DNA of 64,000 nucleotides from DATGKG01 sp963851325 (GCA_963851325.1 CAWKOR010000001.1:1798001-1862000), one strand, 5' to 3'. Shown: positions 1 through 9,409, numbered from the stretch's first letter. The notes: generated by a model not told the origin, from the sequence alone. Program-made: numbers and translations.

Positions 1-341
1 TCGCGATCGCTGCCAAGCATTTCCGCAACGGCATTCTCGATAGTGGCGAAGGCACCCCGCGCTCGCAGTCGGTTGACGGCAGTCGCTGGCATCCTGAGTC
101 CGTGCCATGCCTTTTGAAAACAGCGCGCCCATGGGTCGCGCGCCACAGCCAAGGTCCTGACCTCGCGGGCTTGCGCTCCCGAGGCCTTGACTACATAACG
201 GAGCGCTTCGGTGGGAAAGCCCGCGCTATGCTTTACGCGGTTGAAACGTTCTTCTTCGGCGGCCGCAATCAATCGGCCATCCATCACGAATGCCGCGCTG
301 GCATCGCCGTGATATGCATTCATTCCAACGATTCCGTTCAA
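1..341 (-). CDS. Carbamoyltransferase (NodU/CmcH family), N-terminal fragment cut by the window edge
   Basis: The minus strand is open from about 341 to the window edge and encodes the typical start of a NodU/CmcH-type O-carbamoyltransferase, with the signatures NAYHGDASAAF and AAAEEERFNRVKH. Family members transfer a carbamoyl group from carbamoyl phosphate to a sugar or antibiotic hydroxyl. Here the substrate is probably a glycan, because the gene leads into a polysaccharide locus. The likely start is TTG at 341, which gives a few residues before the conserved block; an in-frame ATG at 323 would remove part of that block, and TTG at 356 is also possible. The catalytic C-terminal part lies outside the window. 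Confidence 0.8.
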   Translation of the reverse strand, partial: MNGIVGMNAYHGDASAAFVMDGRLIAAAEEERFNRVKHSAGFPTEALRYVVKASGAQAREVRTLAVARDPWARCFQKAWHGLRMPATAVNRLRARGAFATIENAVAEMLGSDR

Positions 342-387
342 ATACTGACTACTCAATAGATACTAACTGCGAATTCAATCCGACTGA

Positions 388-1368
388 CTACCACTTTGGA
401 CTGAAGTCAGCGGGTCTTTTCCGAAAGAAATAGAGTAGCTCGTGTGCCGGTCTGGCTAATGGCGAATCGTACAGCGCAATGGTGGCGAGGCGGCTATGGA
501 AAGTGCCAAGCGTCAACCATTGCAGCCAGCTGCGATGCAGGCGGAATGGGCAGTCTTTGAAGCGTTCAATCGCAACATTGGTTTCCAGGTAGCGCATTGC
601 GGAGGGCATCATTCCTTCCGCGATCGCCAGGCGCAGGTGAGGAGCTGAGCCAGGTAAGATTCCCATCAACTCGCAACATAAAAGCGAGCCTGCCCCCGCA
701 TCGCGTGACGCAATCAGTAGATCCTTGCGAACCGGCTCGCCGTCGAGCGGTCCGCTTCGGTCCAGAAAATAGGTGCCATCAAAAATCGCCAGCATCGGCT
801 TGAGGATCTTGTTGATCGCGAGAACCATTCGCGGAAACTCCGAATGGAGACGCAACCGCTTCACGTCCGGAAGACATCCCCACTGATTTTTGAAACCCAG
901 GCTCACCTCGGTCATCATGTGAAGTTTCGGCACTGGCAACGTGATGAACACATCGGTGTCGCGCGTGAGGAGTCTCGGAAGTACAACCTTGACGTGGCGC
1001 CCGGCGATCCGGGTCGCGACTTCCTCCCGCGGATAGCGAGTCAAATTCACCGCACGTACGCCATACCGGCGGCACATGTCGGGAATCCCGTGCCCTGCGA
1101 ATGCTTCCTCGGCCGGCCACGCATTCGAGCCTCCATCGGATTCCACGATGCTGACGTTGCGGGTTCGAGAAGTGAGCACGCGAAGCAATGCTTCAAGGAC
1201 CGCCGAACTTGTCGTAACGCCGGGTTTGTATGTTGGATAGGTTAGATTCGGTTTGATCGCGACTCGCGCATCCGGTGCCACTACCGAGCGCCAGTTGAGC
1301 CACTCCAGGGCGCTAACCATCTCGCGATCGATCGCGTCGCCGATCTTCGATATCCAGACTTTATGCAC
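388..1368 (-). CDS. DUF362 domain-containing protein
   Basis: 326 residues resembling DUF362 proteins, with IKPNLTYP near residue 40, SIVESDGGSN near 97 and LPVPKLHMMTEVSLGFKN near 143. The family's biochemistry is poorly defined; some members carry iron-sulfur clusters, but I see no C-x2-C ferredoxin motif here. The start is GTG, whose G is the last base of the TAG stop of the upstream glycosyltransferase, so the two are probably translationally coupled. Membership of the polysaccharide operon suggests a role in glycan modification or in making an activated precursor. That is inference from context. Confidence 0.75.
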   Translation of the reverse strand: MHKVWISKIGDAIDREMVSALEWLNWRSVVAPDARVAIKPNLTYPTYKPGVTTSSAVLEALLRVLTSRTRNVSIVESDGGSNAWPAEEAFAGHGIPDMCRRYGVRAVNLTRYPREEVATRIAGRHVKVVLPRLLTRDTDVFITLPVPKLHMMTEVSLGFKNQWGCLPDVKRLRLHSEFPRMVLAINKILKPMLAIFDGTYFLDRSGPLDGEPVRKDLLIASRDAGAGSLLCCELMGILPGSAPHLRLAIAEGMMPSAMRYLETNVAIERFKDCPFRLHRSWLQWLTLGTFHSRLATIALYDSPLARPAHELLYFFRKRPADFSPKW

Positions 1369-2588
1369 TATGCGGTAAGTGCGGAGGCGCGGTGCCCGCC
1401 CAGCACTGAATCGAACATGACGGCGTTCTGAGCCGAAGATTGGTCGCGCGCGATATGCTCGAGCGCAAACTGCCGGGCTCGGTTAGAAATGCCTCGATGC
1501 GTCTCTGCGTCCATCGCAACACAGTGCTGGAGCACCGCGCGCATCAGGTCGGGCCGCGCGAGTGGCAGATCCCACCCGATTGCTTTTTCCGCCAGATCGC
1601 GCCACGGCGTTTGATCGCTGATCAGAACCGGACATCCAGCCAGCAGCGCTTCAAGTATTACGTAGCCCAGATTTTCATTGGCAGTTGGCAGAAAGAACAG
1701 TCCGTGGCGTCCGAGTGTATTAGCTATTTCCGAAATAGCTATTGGACCCAAATAGTCAGTCCGAATGTTCGATCCAACAGTTGCTATCATCTTCCGGCAT
1801 CGTGCCCAGTAGCGAGCATTGTCTACCGGACCTGCGATTCGAAATGTGATGTCGCCTTCGAGACCGCGAAGTGCTTCGATCGCCAGATGCAGATTCTTTT
1901 TTGGAGTGATGCGCGAGAGAAAGACAATATCCAGTTGCCCTGGACGCTTGTAGTAAGATGAGGGTCGCCAGTTTTGATAATCGATGCTCAGAAGATCCGG
2001 CGCGATTACGATTCGCGCGCGGGATCCGAAGATATGGCGAATGTCGCGTGCTTCGTCGTCGCTGGTCGCCTGCCACATCGCTCCTTCGAACAATCCCACG
2101 CCGCGTGCCGCTGTTAGAAAACTCTTCTTGCGCGCGGATTTGATCGCGAGCGCTGCCGGAGCAAGTTCGCCACGCGGTGCGATCACCGTCGGTACGTCTG
2201 CAATCCGGCGCAATCTGCGCAACAGCAGCGGAACGATGCCGAACCGCCACGAGAAAACCGTATTCAAATGGAGCACGTCATAGTCGACGCGGCTTAGCTG
2301 TTCGCCAATCGTTTGCAACGAATTCCGGCTCGGGCTCGCGTATAACACTTCGCAATTTTCATTGCAGAGCCACCGATTGGCGGGTACTCCCTGATACGGT
2401 TGCACATCGCCGAGATCACGATCGGCAGTCAGCACCTTGAATCGGAATTGGCTGCTTAATCCGCCGACCAGATTGCGAACTGTAATGAGCTTTCCTCCGC
2501 CCTTGTAGCCGGGCAGGTAGTACGGGACCGTGGTCAGCACTACCGGCTTGCGGCTATTCGAATGCGACGCGGTGTCGGCCAGCTTCAC
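1368..2588 (-). CDS. Glycosyltransferase family 4 (GT-B fold)
   Basis: 406 residues with GT4 architecture. The N-terminal Rossmann-like half has a glycine-rich acceptor loop (PGYKGGGKLITVRNL) and the C-terminal half a nucleotide-sugar domain with FLSRITPKKNLHLAIEA and LPTANENLGYVILEAL, which holds the E-x7-E-type region expected for the donor-phosphate site. It probably adds one sugar to the undecaprenyl-linked repeat unit on the cytoplasmic face. It overlaps the Wzy-like gene by 35 bases upstream and DUF362 by one base downstream. Donor and linkage cannot be read from sequence. Confidence 0.85.
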   Translation of the reverse strand: MKLADTASHSNSRKPVVLTTVPYYLPGYKGGGKLITVRNLVGGLSSQFRFKVLTADRDLGDVQPYQGVPANRWLCNENCEVLYASPSRNSLQTIGEQLSRVDYDVLHLNTVFSWRFGIVPLLLRRLRRIADVPTVIAPRGELAPAALAIKSARKKSFLTAARGVGLFEGAMWQATSDDEARDIRHIFGSRARIVIAPDLLSIDYQNWRPSSYYKRPGQLDIVFLSRITPKKNLHLAIEALRGLEGDITFRIAGPVDNARYWARCRKMIATVGSNIRTDYLGPIAISEIANTLGRHGLFFLPTANENLGYVILEALLAGCPVLISDQTPWRDLAEKAIGWDLPLARPDLMRAVLQHCVAMDAETHRGISNRARQFALEHIARDQSSAQNAVMFDSVLGGHRASALTA

Positions 2589-3960
2589 GGTCCACTCGTG
2601 CGATCAGTTCCGGCACGCAGGCTGTGAGAGCCATCGGCAGCCAGAACCATGGTGCGTAGTACTGCGGCGCGCGGGCCAGGCATGCGACCCCTACTCCGAT
2701 CATCGAGGCGGTGATGCCGATAGCGAGCGTCGAAAATGAATCGGGCGTCCCGCGCCTGCCGATGCGCGCGAGAAGGAAGCGCCGCGAGCGGGTCACCGCA
2801 AGAATCCATCCGGCGACGAATATGACGGTTCCTAGAATTCCGGATTCGGAGAGCAACCGGATCAGCAGGCTGGCGGCATCTTCTTTGTTCAAACCGATGG
2901 TCACGATTTCCGCGGGCAAACGGCCGAGTCCCGGATTCTCGCGATCGTAGGTAACCGGATGCGCACCGAGCCCGGCGCCGAGAATCGGATCGCGCACGAG
3001 ATTCTCGCGCATCACAGCAAGATTGACCGCGAGCGCAATTGCCGACAGGTCCTCCGCGCGCTTGACCTGGATGTCGTCGGAAGTAATCGAGGCCATCGAG
3101 CCGAGTTTCTCATTGAGGTCCGGAAGCGTGGAGGCGATCGCCGCATACGCGACGCCACCCAGCAGGACTATCGCAGCCGCAAATGCGGCTATGGCGCTTG
3201 CGCTAATCTTTCGGCTTACCATCCATAGAGACGCAGCAATCATCGCCAGCAGGAAGAAATCGATCAGCGAGACTGTCACCAGGACTCCGCCGAGGATCAA
3301 GATCGCGCACCATACTGGAATGACTGGGCGCACCGCTTCACGTCGCGCTGCACCGCCGAGGCCGAGCCTGATCAGGCCCACACCCACGCCCGTGCCGAGC
3401 ACCATCCCGAGCGCGGAAGGCTCCTGCAAGATCGAATTCGCCCGCACGATTCCATCCAGGCTGCCGCGATTGTACCAGACGTTGCCGCCTGCCCATCGGT
3501 TCAGAAAGCTGAAGTCGAGCATTTCAGGGTGGCCGAGCAGATTCGCAAAGACGAACTGCGCAACCCCGATTAGTGCGACGATTGCGAGTACTGTCACGCA
3601 CAGTCGGATGTAGCCGGCAAACAGCACCGGCCTGCGCGCCACTTCATTAACCGTCGCAACGCAGACCAGCAGCATGATGAAAATCCCGCCGACCTGCACG
3701 AAGCCTTTGGTCAGAATTTGTGATGCATCGCGCGAAGAGATTACCGACAGCGAGCCCACCAAAAGAAAAATCGCAAACACCAGAATCGGCTGATCGAGGC
3801 TTGCATGAACTTGATAGCGGCCGGTCGCAAGGTTGATGAGCGTGATGATTGCAATCGCGGCGGCGACCACATCGGCCGGCGTTGCCAGGCTTCCAGCAAC
3901 GACACGGCCGAACGCGTCGAGCGGCAGCGCGATGAATAAGGCGGCGAGCAACACTGCCAT
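2554..3960 (-). CDS. O-antigen polymerase/ligase-like multi-pass membrane protein (Wzy/WaaL type)
   Basis: A hydrophobic protein of about 468 residues with roughly ten to twelve predicted membrane spans and a long periplasmic loop (SIASTLPDLNEKLGSM to NPGLGRLPAEIV), the usual layout of Wzy polymerases and WaaL ligases. An Arg within GAGLGAHPVTYDRENPG fits the family. Wzx, Wzz and several glycosyltransferases in the locus favour Wzy. I chose ATG at 3960; an in-frame start at 4035 would add an Arg-rich segment that is only the shadow of the upstream GT2 gene. Polymerase versus ligase remains open. Confidence 0.75.
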   Translation of the reverse strand: MAVLLAALFIALPLDAFGRVVAGSLATPADVVAAAIAIITLINLATGRYQVHASLDQPILVFAIFLLVGSLSVISSRDASQILTKGFVQVGGIFIMLLVCVATVNEVARRPVLFAGYIRLCVTVLAIVALIGVAQFVFANLLGHPEMLDFSFLNRWAGGNVWYNRGSLDGIVRANSILQEPSALGMVLGTGVGVGLIRLGLGGAARREAVRPVIPVWCAILILGGVLVTVSLIDFFLLAMIAASLWMVSRKISASAIAAFAAAIVLLGGVAYAAIASTLPDLNEKLGSMASITSDDIQVKRAEDLSAIALAVNLAVMRENLVRDPILGAGLGAHPVTYDRENPGLGRLPAEIVTIGLNKEDAASLLIRLLSESGILGTVIFVAGWILAVTRSRRFLLARIGRRGTPDSFSTLAIGITASMIGVGVACLARAPQYYAPWFWLPMALTACVPELIARVDREAGRHRVAFE

Positions 3961-3982
3961 GCCGATTCTTCGATGACCTCGG

Positions 3983-4741
3983 CTAGACGCGGCGGATCGC
4001 GGTGCGCGCGACCTGCTTCGCGGCCGCAACCGCATGATTTAGCGCGGCGGCGGTGACCCCGATCTCGGGGTGGGCCGCCTGGATGCGTCGGTTCTCGCGG
4101 AAGGCTCGCCACGCTTGCGTGTTGCTCTGTCCTGACATTCCCATCAGGACCACCGGCTCGGGTACGAACGCCGCATTAATGCTGCGGCCGACGCGCAGCA
4201 GAAAGTCATAGTCGAATGCGATCGGATAAGCCTCATCAAAATTCCCGTAGCGAGCGAACAGGTCGCGGCGATGCAACGATCCTGGATGCGCGATGTGTTG
4301 GTAGTGTTTCATGCGCCCCCAGTCCCAACCCGTCCCAACCACTCGGCGAGCTTGCCCATCGTCATCGATGAGAATCGCCTGCCCCGAGATGTAATTCGTC
4401 GCGCGATCGCGCGCCGCATCGAGCAATGTCGCAAGCGTAATGGGCTTCGCGAACCGATCGTCGGCGCCGAGAAAACAAACCCATTCGCCCGTCGCATGCG
4501 TCAGCGCCATGTTCCACGCGTGCGGCACCCCGCGATCCGGTTTCGATTGCCAATGAGTAAGATGTGCGCAGTTGGCCTCGATGATTTCGCGCGAGCCGTC
4601 GCTGGAGCCGCCATCGCAGACGACGATCTCCACCGGCTGCGTCGTCTGCTCGAAGATGCTGTCGAGGCAACTCTGCAAGGTCTTCGCACGATTGAAGGCC
4701 GCAATGATCACCGATACCCGCGTTCGCTTTACAGCGACCAT
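3983..4741 (-). CDS. Glycosyltransferase family 2
   Basis: 252 residues with the GT-A fold of GT2: VSVIIAAFNRAKTLQSCLDS at the N-terminus, the VCDGGSSDGS nucleotide-binding segment and GADDRF as the DxD-like metal site. It would transfer a sugar from a nucleotide donor to the growing repeat unit in the cytoplasm. ATG at 4741 gives MVAVKRTRVSVII and overlaps the end of the GT9 gene by 13 bases. The same frame stays open to 5056, but that extension is Arg/Ala-rich shadow sequence and is rejected. Confidence 0.88.
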   Translation of the reverse strand: MVAVKRTRVSVIIAAFNRAKTLQSCLDSIFEQTTQPVEIVVCDGGSSDGSREIIEANCAHLTHWQSKPDRGVPHAWNMALTHATGEWVCFLGADDRFAKPITLATLLDAARDRATNYISGQAILIDDDGQARRVVGTGWDWGRMKHYQHIAHPGSLHRRDLFARYGNFDEAYPIAFDYDFLLRVGRSINAAFVPEPVVLMGMSGQSNTQAWRAFRENRRIQAAHPEIGVTAAALNHAVAAAKQVARTAIRRV

Positions 4742-5949
4742 AGTTCGTGCGCGACATCGCCATCGTCGACGCGAGGCCGAAGTTGCGGGTGCAAACTCGC
4801 ATGGGTCGCGGCGAGCACCTGTTCGACCGTGATCTGCTTCATGCAGCGATTGTCGAAGGGACAAATGTCGAGCAGGCAGGTATGACACTCCACCGAGCCT
4901 TCGAGCACCACATGCTGCCTGCCATGCGGATACCATCGGCGCCGTTGGTTGCGCTGCGAGAATAGCGCGACGCATCCGGTCCCGACGGCAGCTGCAAGAT
5001 GCTGCGGACCCGAATCGACGCAAATCAATAAGTCGCATCGGCGCAGAAACGCGCAAGTCTGCGGCAGCGACAATCGTCCAGCCAGGTTTCTGGCCTCACT
5101 GCCGGATTGCGAAATGATGTGCTCGCACATCGAGTAGTCGTCGGCGCCTCCAATCAGGAACACCGCGGCGCCTTCGGCGATCAGGTTTGCGCACACTTCG
5201 GCAAAGCGATCATTCGGCCACAAGTTGCACGACCTGCGTGCGCCGGGCGCGACCGCGATGACCGGCTGCCCGCTCATCTGAAGATCGCGCAGAGAGCGAT
5301 CGAATGAATCATCCAGTTTCTTTTCTGCGATCGCCGGAAAACTAGTGGCATCGCTTTCGATACCGCAGGAACGCATCACGGCGGCCAGTCTTTCCACCTC
5401 ATCAGGAAACTCCTTTACCTCGGCCTCGGCTTTGGCCGCGAAGCCGATGTGTTCGAGGCGCCAGCCGAAAGCCCATCGCACACCGAGCAGCCGGACCAGG
5501 AGCAGGTCGCGAATCATCCTGCTCAACTTCGCGCGATCGAGAGTCAGCTCGAACCATGCGTCGAATTTTCGCGCGCGCAGCTTCCTTCCAAATGCGAGTC
5601 GGCTACTGATAGTCGCGATTTCGTCGAGATCGTAGACGATGATCTCATCTATCCATCCAGTATCCTTCAGAAGCTCTTCGGCGTGGCGCGAGCGGCGGTA
5701 TTTTCCGGGCGTGGTGAGCAGCGTCAGATGGGCATCGGGATACGCGCGCCGAATTGCGAATAACGCCGGCGTCGCGCATACGAGGTCGCCGATCGCGCCG
5801 ATTCGATTTACGCAGACACGCTTGGCGCGAAGTGGCCGGCGCCTCGGCCACGATGCTATCCGGAACGCTTCGATGCAGCCGTTGCCCACAGATCGGATGA
5901 TCGCGGCGCAAGCGACCACCGCCAAAATGCTGGATCTGGATCGTTTCAC
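4729..5949 (-). CDS. Glycosyltransferase family 9 (heptosyltransferase-like)
   Basis: 406 residues. After an Arg-rich N-terminus comes the GT9 signature VNRIGAIGDLVCATPALFAIRRAYP. The C-terminal half holds VAPGARRSCNLWPNDRF and ICVDSGPQHLAAAVGTGCVALF, the ADP-heptose-binding region of WaaC/WaaF/RfaQ relatives. The tail PFDNRCMKQITVEQVL is also family-typical. It probably acts in LPS core or a core-like glycan. It lies between GT2 and a methyltransferase, with an 8-base gap upstream. The donor need not be heptose; GT9 members of O-antigen loci use several sugars. Confidence 0.85.
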   Translation of the reverse strand: MKRSRSSILAVVACAAIIRSVGNGCIEAFRIASWPRRRPLRAKRVCVNRIGAIGDLVCATPALFAIRRAYPDAHLTLLTTPGKYRRSRHAEELLKDTGWIDEIIVYDLDEIATISSRLAFGRKLRARKFDAWFELTLDRAKLSRMIRDLLLVRLLGVRWAFGWRLEHIGFAAKAEAEVKEFPDEVERLAAVMRSCGIESDATSFPAIAEKKLDDSFDRSLRDLQMSGQPVIAVAPGARRSCNLWPNDRFAEVCANLIAEGAAVFLIGGADDYSMCEHIISQSGSEARNLAGRLSLPQTCAFLRRCDLLICVDSGPQHLAAAVGTGCVALFSQRNQRRRWYPHGRQHVVLEGSVECHTCLLDICPFDNRCMKQITVEQVLAATHASLHPQLRPRVDDGDVAHELWSL

Positions 5950-5957
5950 ATTATGAT

Positions 5958-6965
5958 TTACGCGGACTTGCGAGATTCGGCGAAAATGCTGTCGGCGACC
6001 TCAAGCAGTCCAGGGATCCGACGCGACAGCGCTCGCAAAGCCTCCGACAGACGGACGATTTGCCGTGCATGCAGCGGCAGGAGATCCAAGTCGCTGGGCT
6101 GCGGATTGAGGGTGAGGTAGCCATCGACCGACAGCGTGGTCGGACCCACGCTGTTGCGGAACGCTGCGGCGATATCAGTGGGTTTCCAGTAGCGCACCTC
6201 GAAGCCGCGTGCGGCGCGAAAGCCGCGGCGCGCCTGCTGAAGAATCGAGAGCAATCCGTATCGGGCCGCCATCTGGATCAGCACCGTGCCGCGGCAAGCG
6301 ACGACTCTTGAGGCTTCGGCGATCGCGAGCTTCGCATCGGCAGGCGAGAAGTGCTGCAACACCCCATAGGAGTAAACGACGTCGAAACGTTCGGCGCGAA
6401 AGGGGAGGTAGCGCGCGTCGCCCACGATGAATCGCGCCTCGACGCCGAGTTGCCGGGCAATTCTCCGCGCTGGAAGAATCGATTCGAGACCGGGGTCCAT
6501 CCCGACTGGCCGGTATCCTTTATATGCGGCCGCGATCGACCAGCGCCCCCAGTTGCATCCCAGATCGAGCAGGTCGCGCGCGTCCTCGCGCGCCGGAGGC
6601 AGCTGGATTTCGGGGATTGGATAGCGCGGAAGCTTCCCCACGATGCGCGCATAGAGATTGCCGTTGGTCCCGACGATCGCCCTTTGCACGTATGAATCGA
6701 CGGCTCCGTTGGCCGCCGGCTTCGCGATAATCGAGCCGCTCGGCGCGAGCGATCGCGCGGTCACATCGGGAGCAGTCTGCGGCACATCGTCAATGAGCAT
6801 GATCGGAATGCCATCCACGATCGGGTAGCTGTGTCGCAGCCGGCAAAGCAGCCGGTTCCCGTCGCGATAAAGATCGCCTTTGTCACGCGGGCAAACCAGT
6901 TCACGTTCGAACCACGGATCGAATTCGTAATTGCTATTGCCCGCGAGGTCCAAAGTGTTTCCCAT
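5958..6965 (-). CDS. SAM-dependent class I methyltransferase with N-terminal Trm112-like zinc ribbon
   Basis: 335 residues. Residues 20-60 form a Trm112-like segment (LVCPRDKGDLYRDGNRLLC, then YPIVDGIPIML). A class I Rossmann methyltransferase domain follows, with the SAM-binding LLDLGCNWGRWSIAAA and YSYGVLQHFSPADA as post-motif III. The ribbon plus methyltransferase type 11 architecture is common in polysaccharide loci. The substrate is probably a sugar hydroxyl or carboxyl of the repeat unit. It overlaps the TylF-type gene by 32 bases and is the last of four methyltransferases in transcription order. Confidence 0.8.
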   Translation of the reverse strand: MGNTLDLAGNSNYEFDPWFERELVCPRDKGDLYRDGNRLLCRLRHSYPIVDGIPIMLIDDVPQTAPDVTARSLAPSGSIIAKPAANGAVDSYVQRAIVGTNGNLYARIVGKLPRYPIPEIQLPPAREDARDLLDLGCNWGRWSIAAAYKGYRPVGMDPGLESILPARRIARQLGVEARFIVGDARYLPFRAERFDVVYSYGVLQHFSPADAKLAIAEASRVVACRGTVLIQMAARYGLLSILQQARRGFRAARGFEVRYWKPTDIAAAFRNSVGPTTLSVDGYLTLNPQPSDLDLLPLHARQIVRLSEALRALSRRIPGLLEVADSIFAESRKSA

Positions 6966-7689
6966 TGGTCGCAGTTGGCGGTTTGATCACTACGCATTGC
7001 CCGGTGGTCAGATACACCGGCGTCGCGGCGAGTGCGGCGAAGTACTCATCGACCGCGGCCTTGGCTCCGGCGCAGGTGCGGAAGCCATAGTCGTCGTACA
7101 CGATCGCGCCACCCGGATTCAGGCGCGGGAAAATGAAACTGGTCGCGAACAGCACCGAGCTATAAAGGTCGGCATCGATATGCACGAAACAAAACCGCCG
7201 GTCTTGAACCGATGCCACGGTTTCCTCGAATCGCCCGGCATGGATGACGACGCCGGCCGCGCCTTCGAACAGCTCTCGCACTTCGGCTTCTGACGCATCC
7301 GCCAGGTCGCCCGCGCGATGATAGTTGTCTTTGGCCGGATCCGCTTCCGGTAAACCCGCGAACGAATCGAACAGATGCAGCGTGCGATCCGGCGCACGCG
7401 CCGCAAGGTGATTGTGCAACAGCGTCGCGGTCCCGCCTCGCCAGACCCCGAACTCCGCGACCTCGCCCGCGGCAGCGAGCGCGAAGCCGAGCCATTGCAG
7501 CAGCATGAACATACGATCCGGCGAGACCAGCGAATGGCGCCGCGGAAATTCCATCGCGTTGCGAAGTTCGTCGCTTTCGAGCCACGGCTGGATAGTGAGG
7601 CTTTGGGCGCGCCTGTTGCGCCGCGTCACTTCGAGTCCAACCGCCTTGAATACACTATGTGCGAGGTCTTTGATGATGCGCATGCTCAC
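6934..7689 (-). CDS. TylF/MycF-family O-methyltransferase
   Basis: 251 residues with hallmarks of macrocin O-methyltransferase relatives: VAEFGVWRGGTATLLHN as the SAM loop, LFDSFAGLPEADPAKD, CFVHIDADLYSS and GGAIVYDDYGFRTCAGAK. The acidic DADLY and DDYG segments correspond to the metal-binding residues of MycF/TylF, which methylate deoxysugar hydroxyls with Mg2+. A sugar O-methylation in the repeat unit is likely. The stop codon of the upstream methyltransferase overlaps its start by four bases. Confidence 0.85.
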   Translation of the reverse strand: MSMRIIKDLAHSVFKAVGLEVTRRNRRAQSLTIQPWLESDELRNAMEFPRRHSLVSPDRMFMLLQWLGFALAAAGEVAEFGVWRGGTATLLHNHLAARAPDRTLHLFDSFAGLPEADPAKDNYHRAGDLADASEAEVRELFEGAAGVVIHAGRFEETVASVQDRRFCFVHIDADLYSSVLFATSFIFPRLNPGGAIVYDDYGFRTCAGAKAAVDEYFAALAATPVYLTTGQCVVIKPPTATNGKHFGPRGQ

Positions 7690-8384
7690 GCGATCGGTTT
7701 GCGCAGGATAACTTCAATCGAATATTCGCCGTCGCTATGGATCAGCGGATCGACAATGGTGTGACCGTCGGCGCATCGGCGCGCATATACCAGCGCCGCA
7801 TCCGGAATGACTTTTTCGATCAATGGCTGCATCCCCACCGTGTCGGGGGCCTCGTCGCGATCGAGCAGGAAGAAGCGCTTGTGATCCGGATTCCAGCGCG
7901 AGGGCAGTGTGAGTCGCTTCTCGTAAAGGTCGCGATCGGGGACCAACAGGATCAGGTAGCCACTTGGCCTGACCACGCGATACCAGTTACGCAGCGCCTC
8001 CGGCGCGTCGGCGACGTGCTCGAGGGTGTGAGAGGAGTACACGAAGTCGAATGCCTCGTCTTCGATTCCCGCGAGCAACTGGGCATTGCCGTGCTCGCGA
8101 TCCCATCCGATGCAGTTGTTGCTGAGCAGATCGCCGCCGTAGCCGATATCAAGGCCGTCACCGATGCAATATTTCTCGAAGAAGCCCTCGCGCAAACGCC
8201 GAGCTCGCGCCTTGGCGGTCTCGCCGAAATATGGAGCGCGTCCGACGGCGCGATACTTGACTAGCCGGGCGTTTGATCGGACCTCACGCAGGACCAGCCA
8301 AAGCCGCGAAGGCGCGATGCGTTTCAACTGCGACTTGAGTCCGCGCGGCACCGCTGCCGGGATGAACACCGACGCAGCGCTCAT
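7686..8384 (-). CDS. SAM-dependent methyltransferase (type 11)
   Basis: 232 residues with a short basic N-terminus and a class I methyltransferase core: CIGDGLDIGYGGDLL as SAM motif I, FDFVYSSHTLEHVADAPEAL, and LVPDRDLYEKRLTLPSRWNPDHKRF near the end. The last pattern is typical of methyltransferase/glycan-modification proteins in O-antigen loci. It overlaps its neighbours by four bases on both sides, so the methyltransferase block is translationally coupled. The exact substrate is unknown. Confidence 0.8.
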   Translation of the reverse strand: MSAASVFIPAAVPRGLKSQLKRIAPSRLWLVLREVRSNARLVKYRAVGRAPYFGETAKARARRLREGFFEKYCIGDGLDIGYGGDLLSNNCIGWDREHGNAQLLAGIEDEAFDFVYSSHTLEHVADAPEALRNWYRVVRPSGYLILLVPDRDLYEKRLTLPSRWNPDHKRFFLLDRDEAPDTVGMQPLIEKVIPDAALVYARRCADGHTIVDPLIHSDGEYSIEVILRKPIA

Positions 8385-9409
8385 CGGATGGCGACCAGTG
8401 CGATCTCTTCGCCAGCATTGCGATCAAAATGAAGCGCCAGGTTTTCGGTGTATTCGATCACACGCCCGGCGATACGGCTCTTTCCGATATGGGGAAGCAT
8501 CGCCGCCGCGGTACGAATCTCCGTACATACTCGGACATCGTCAAAGCCGGCGGCGCGAACGAGTGCCTCCAGCGCCTGCGGCGTAAAGATTTGCAGATGG
8601 CGCGGAGGATCGAGAAACGGCCAGCGCGAACGAAGCAGCCGATGCCCGAGACTTCGCGCGTTGGGCGTGGCGATCACCAGGCGACGGCCAGGTTTCAGGA
8701 TACGTCGTACTTCTTTGAGCAGCTCGCGCGGATGGTGGACGTGCTCAATGACGTGGCTCATCACGATCGCGTCGAAACTCGCGCCCGGAAAGCCCTGTTC
8801 GTGCAGCGAGCCGACTCGCACTTTAAAACCGTGGCGACGAGCGGCTTCGGCGGCGATCGGGTCTACGTCGATGCCCTCGGTGTGCCAGCCGAGCGCGCGC
8901 ATCCGAGCCAGAAGTTCTCCGCTGCCGCATCCGAGATCCAGCATCCGTCCACGCGTCTCACAGGGAAGGTACTTGAGCGGAAAGTCAGTGTCGGCGCGGC
9001 GTGTGGGATCGAGATACGCGAGCGTCCCGAGCATGCGGTCGCGAACCCTGACCTCGCGATCGCCGTAACGCAGCCGTGAGGCGACGTATGCGCGCTTGAT
9101 CGATTGCCGCATCTTTCGCGTCACCCCTGCTGGCGGGGTTTTTTTCATCGCGTCGCAATCGTCGTGAGTGTAGTAGTTCCGGTAGGCCTTCCAGATGTCG
9201 CGCTCCAGCGGCATCGGATTGAGCCACAGCATGCCGCATTGGGGTAGCGCGCAGCGCGAAAAATTCCAGCGTCCCGCAGACCCAAAAAATCGGTCGCTCA
9301 ACTCTTCGTAATGTAGGACGCCGGGCGCGCCGCAAACTTCGCACTCAGGCTGCGCAGTCGCGCAAATCCGATCGTGCAATCTATCCGCGAGGCGCGAGAC
9401 GCTCGCCAT
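8381..9409 (-). CDS. SAM-dependent methyltransferase with N-terminal zinc ribbon
   Basis: 342 residues. The N-terminus carries a Cys-rich ribbon (CEVCGAP, then CALPQCGMLWLNP). The core has RMLDLGCGSGELLARMRAL as SAM motif I and FDAIVMSHVIEHVHHPRELL. The layout resembles the methyltransferase_23/13 type found with sugar C- or O-methyltransferases. It is the first of the four methyltransferases in transcription order and starts three bases after the flippase stop. A run of seven A with a short hairpin lies in its coding strand near 9140; I treat it as chance. Confidence 0.8.
   Translation of the reverse strand: MASVSRLADRLHDRICATAQPECEVCGAPGVLHYEELSDRFFGSAGRWNFSRCALPQCGMLWLNPMPLERDIWKAYRNYYTHDDCDAMKKTPPAGVTRKMRQSIKRAYVASRLRYGDREVRVRDRMLGTLAYLDPTRRADTDFPLKYLPCETRGRMLDLGCGSGELLARMRALGWHTEGIDVDPIAAEAARRHGFKVRVGSLHEQGFPGASFDAIVMSHVIEHVHHPRELLKEVRRILKPGRRLVIATPNARSLGHRLLRSRWPFLDPPRHLQIFTPQALEALVRAAGFDDVRVCTEIRTAAAMLPHIGKSRIAGRVIEYTENLALHFDRNAGEEIALVAIR

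Noticed and set aside
9115..9155. Terminator-like hairpin plus T-run on the plus strand, and A-run slippery site on the minus strand
   Set aside because: It lies inside a conserved methyltransferase gene in the coding sequence KKTPPAG, the hairpin stem is only five bases, and the spacing does not suit programmed frameshifting.
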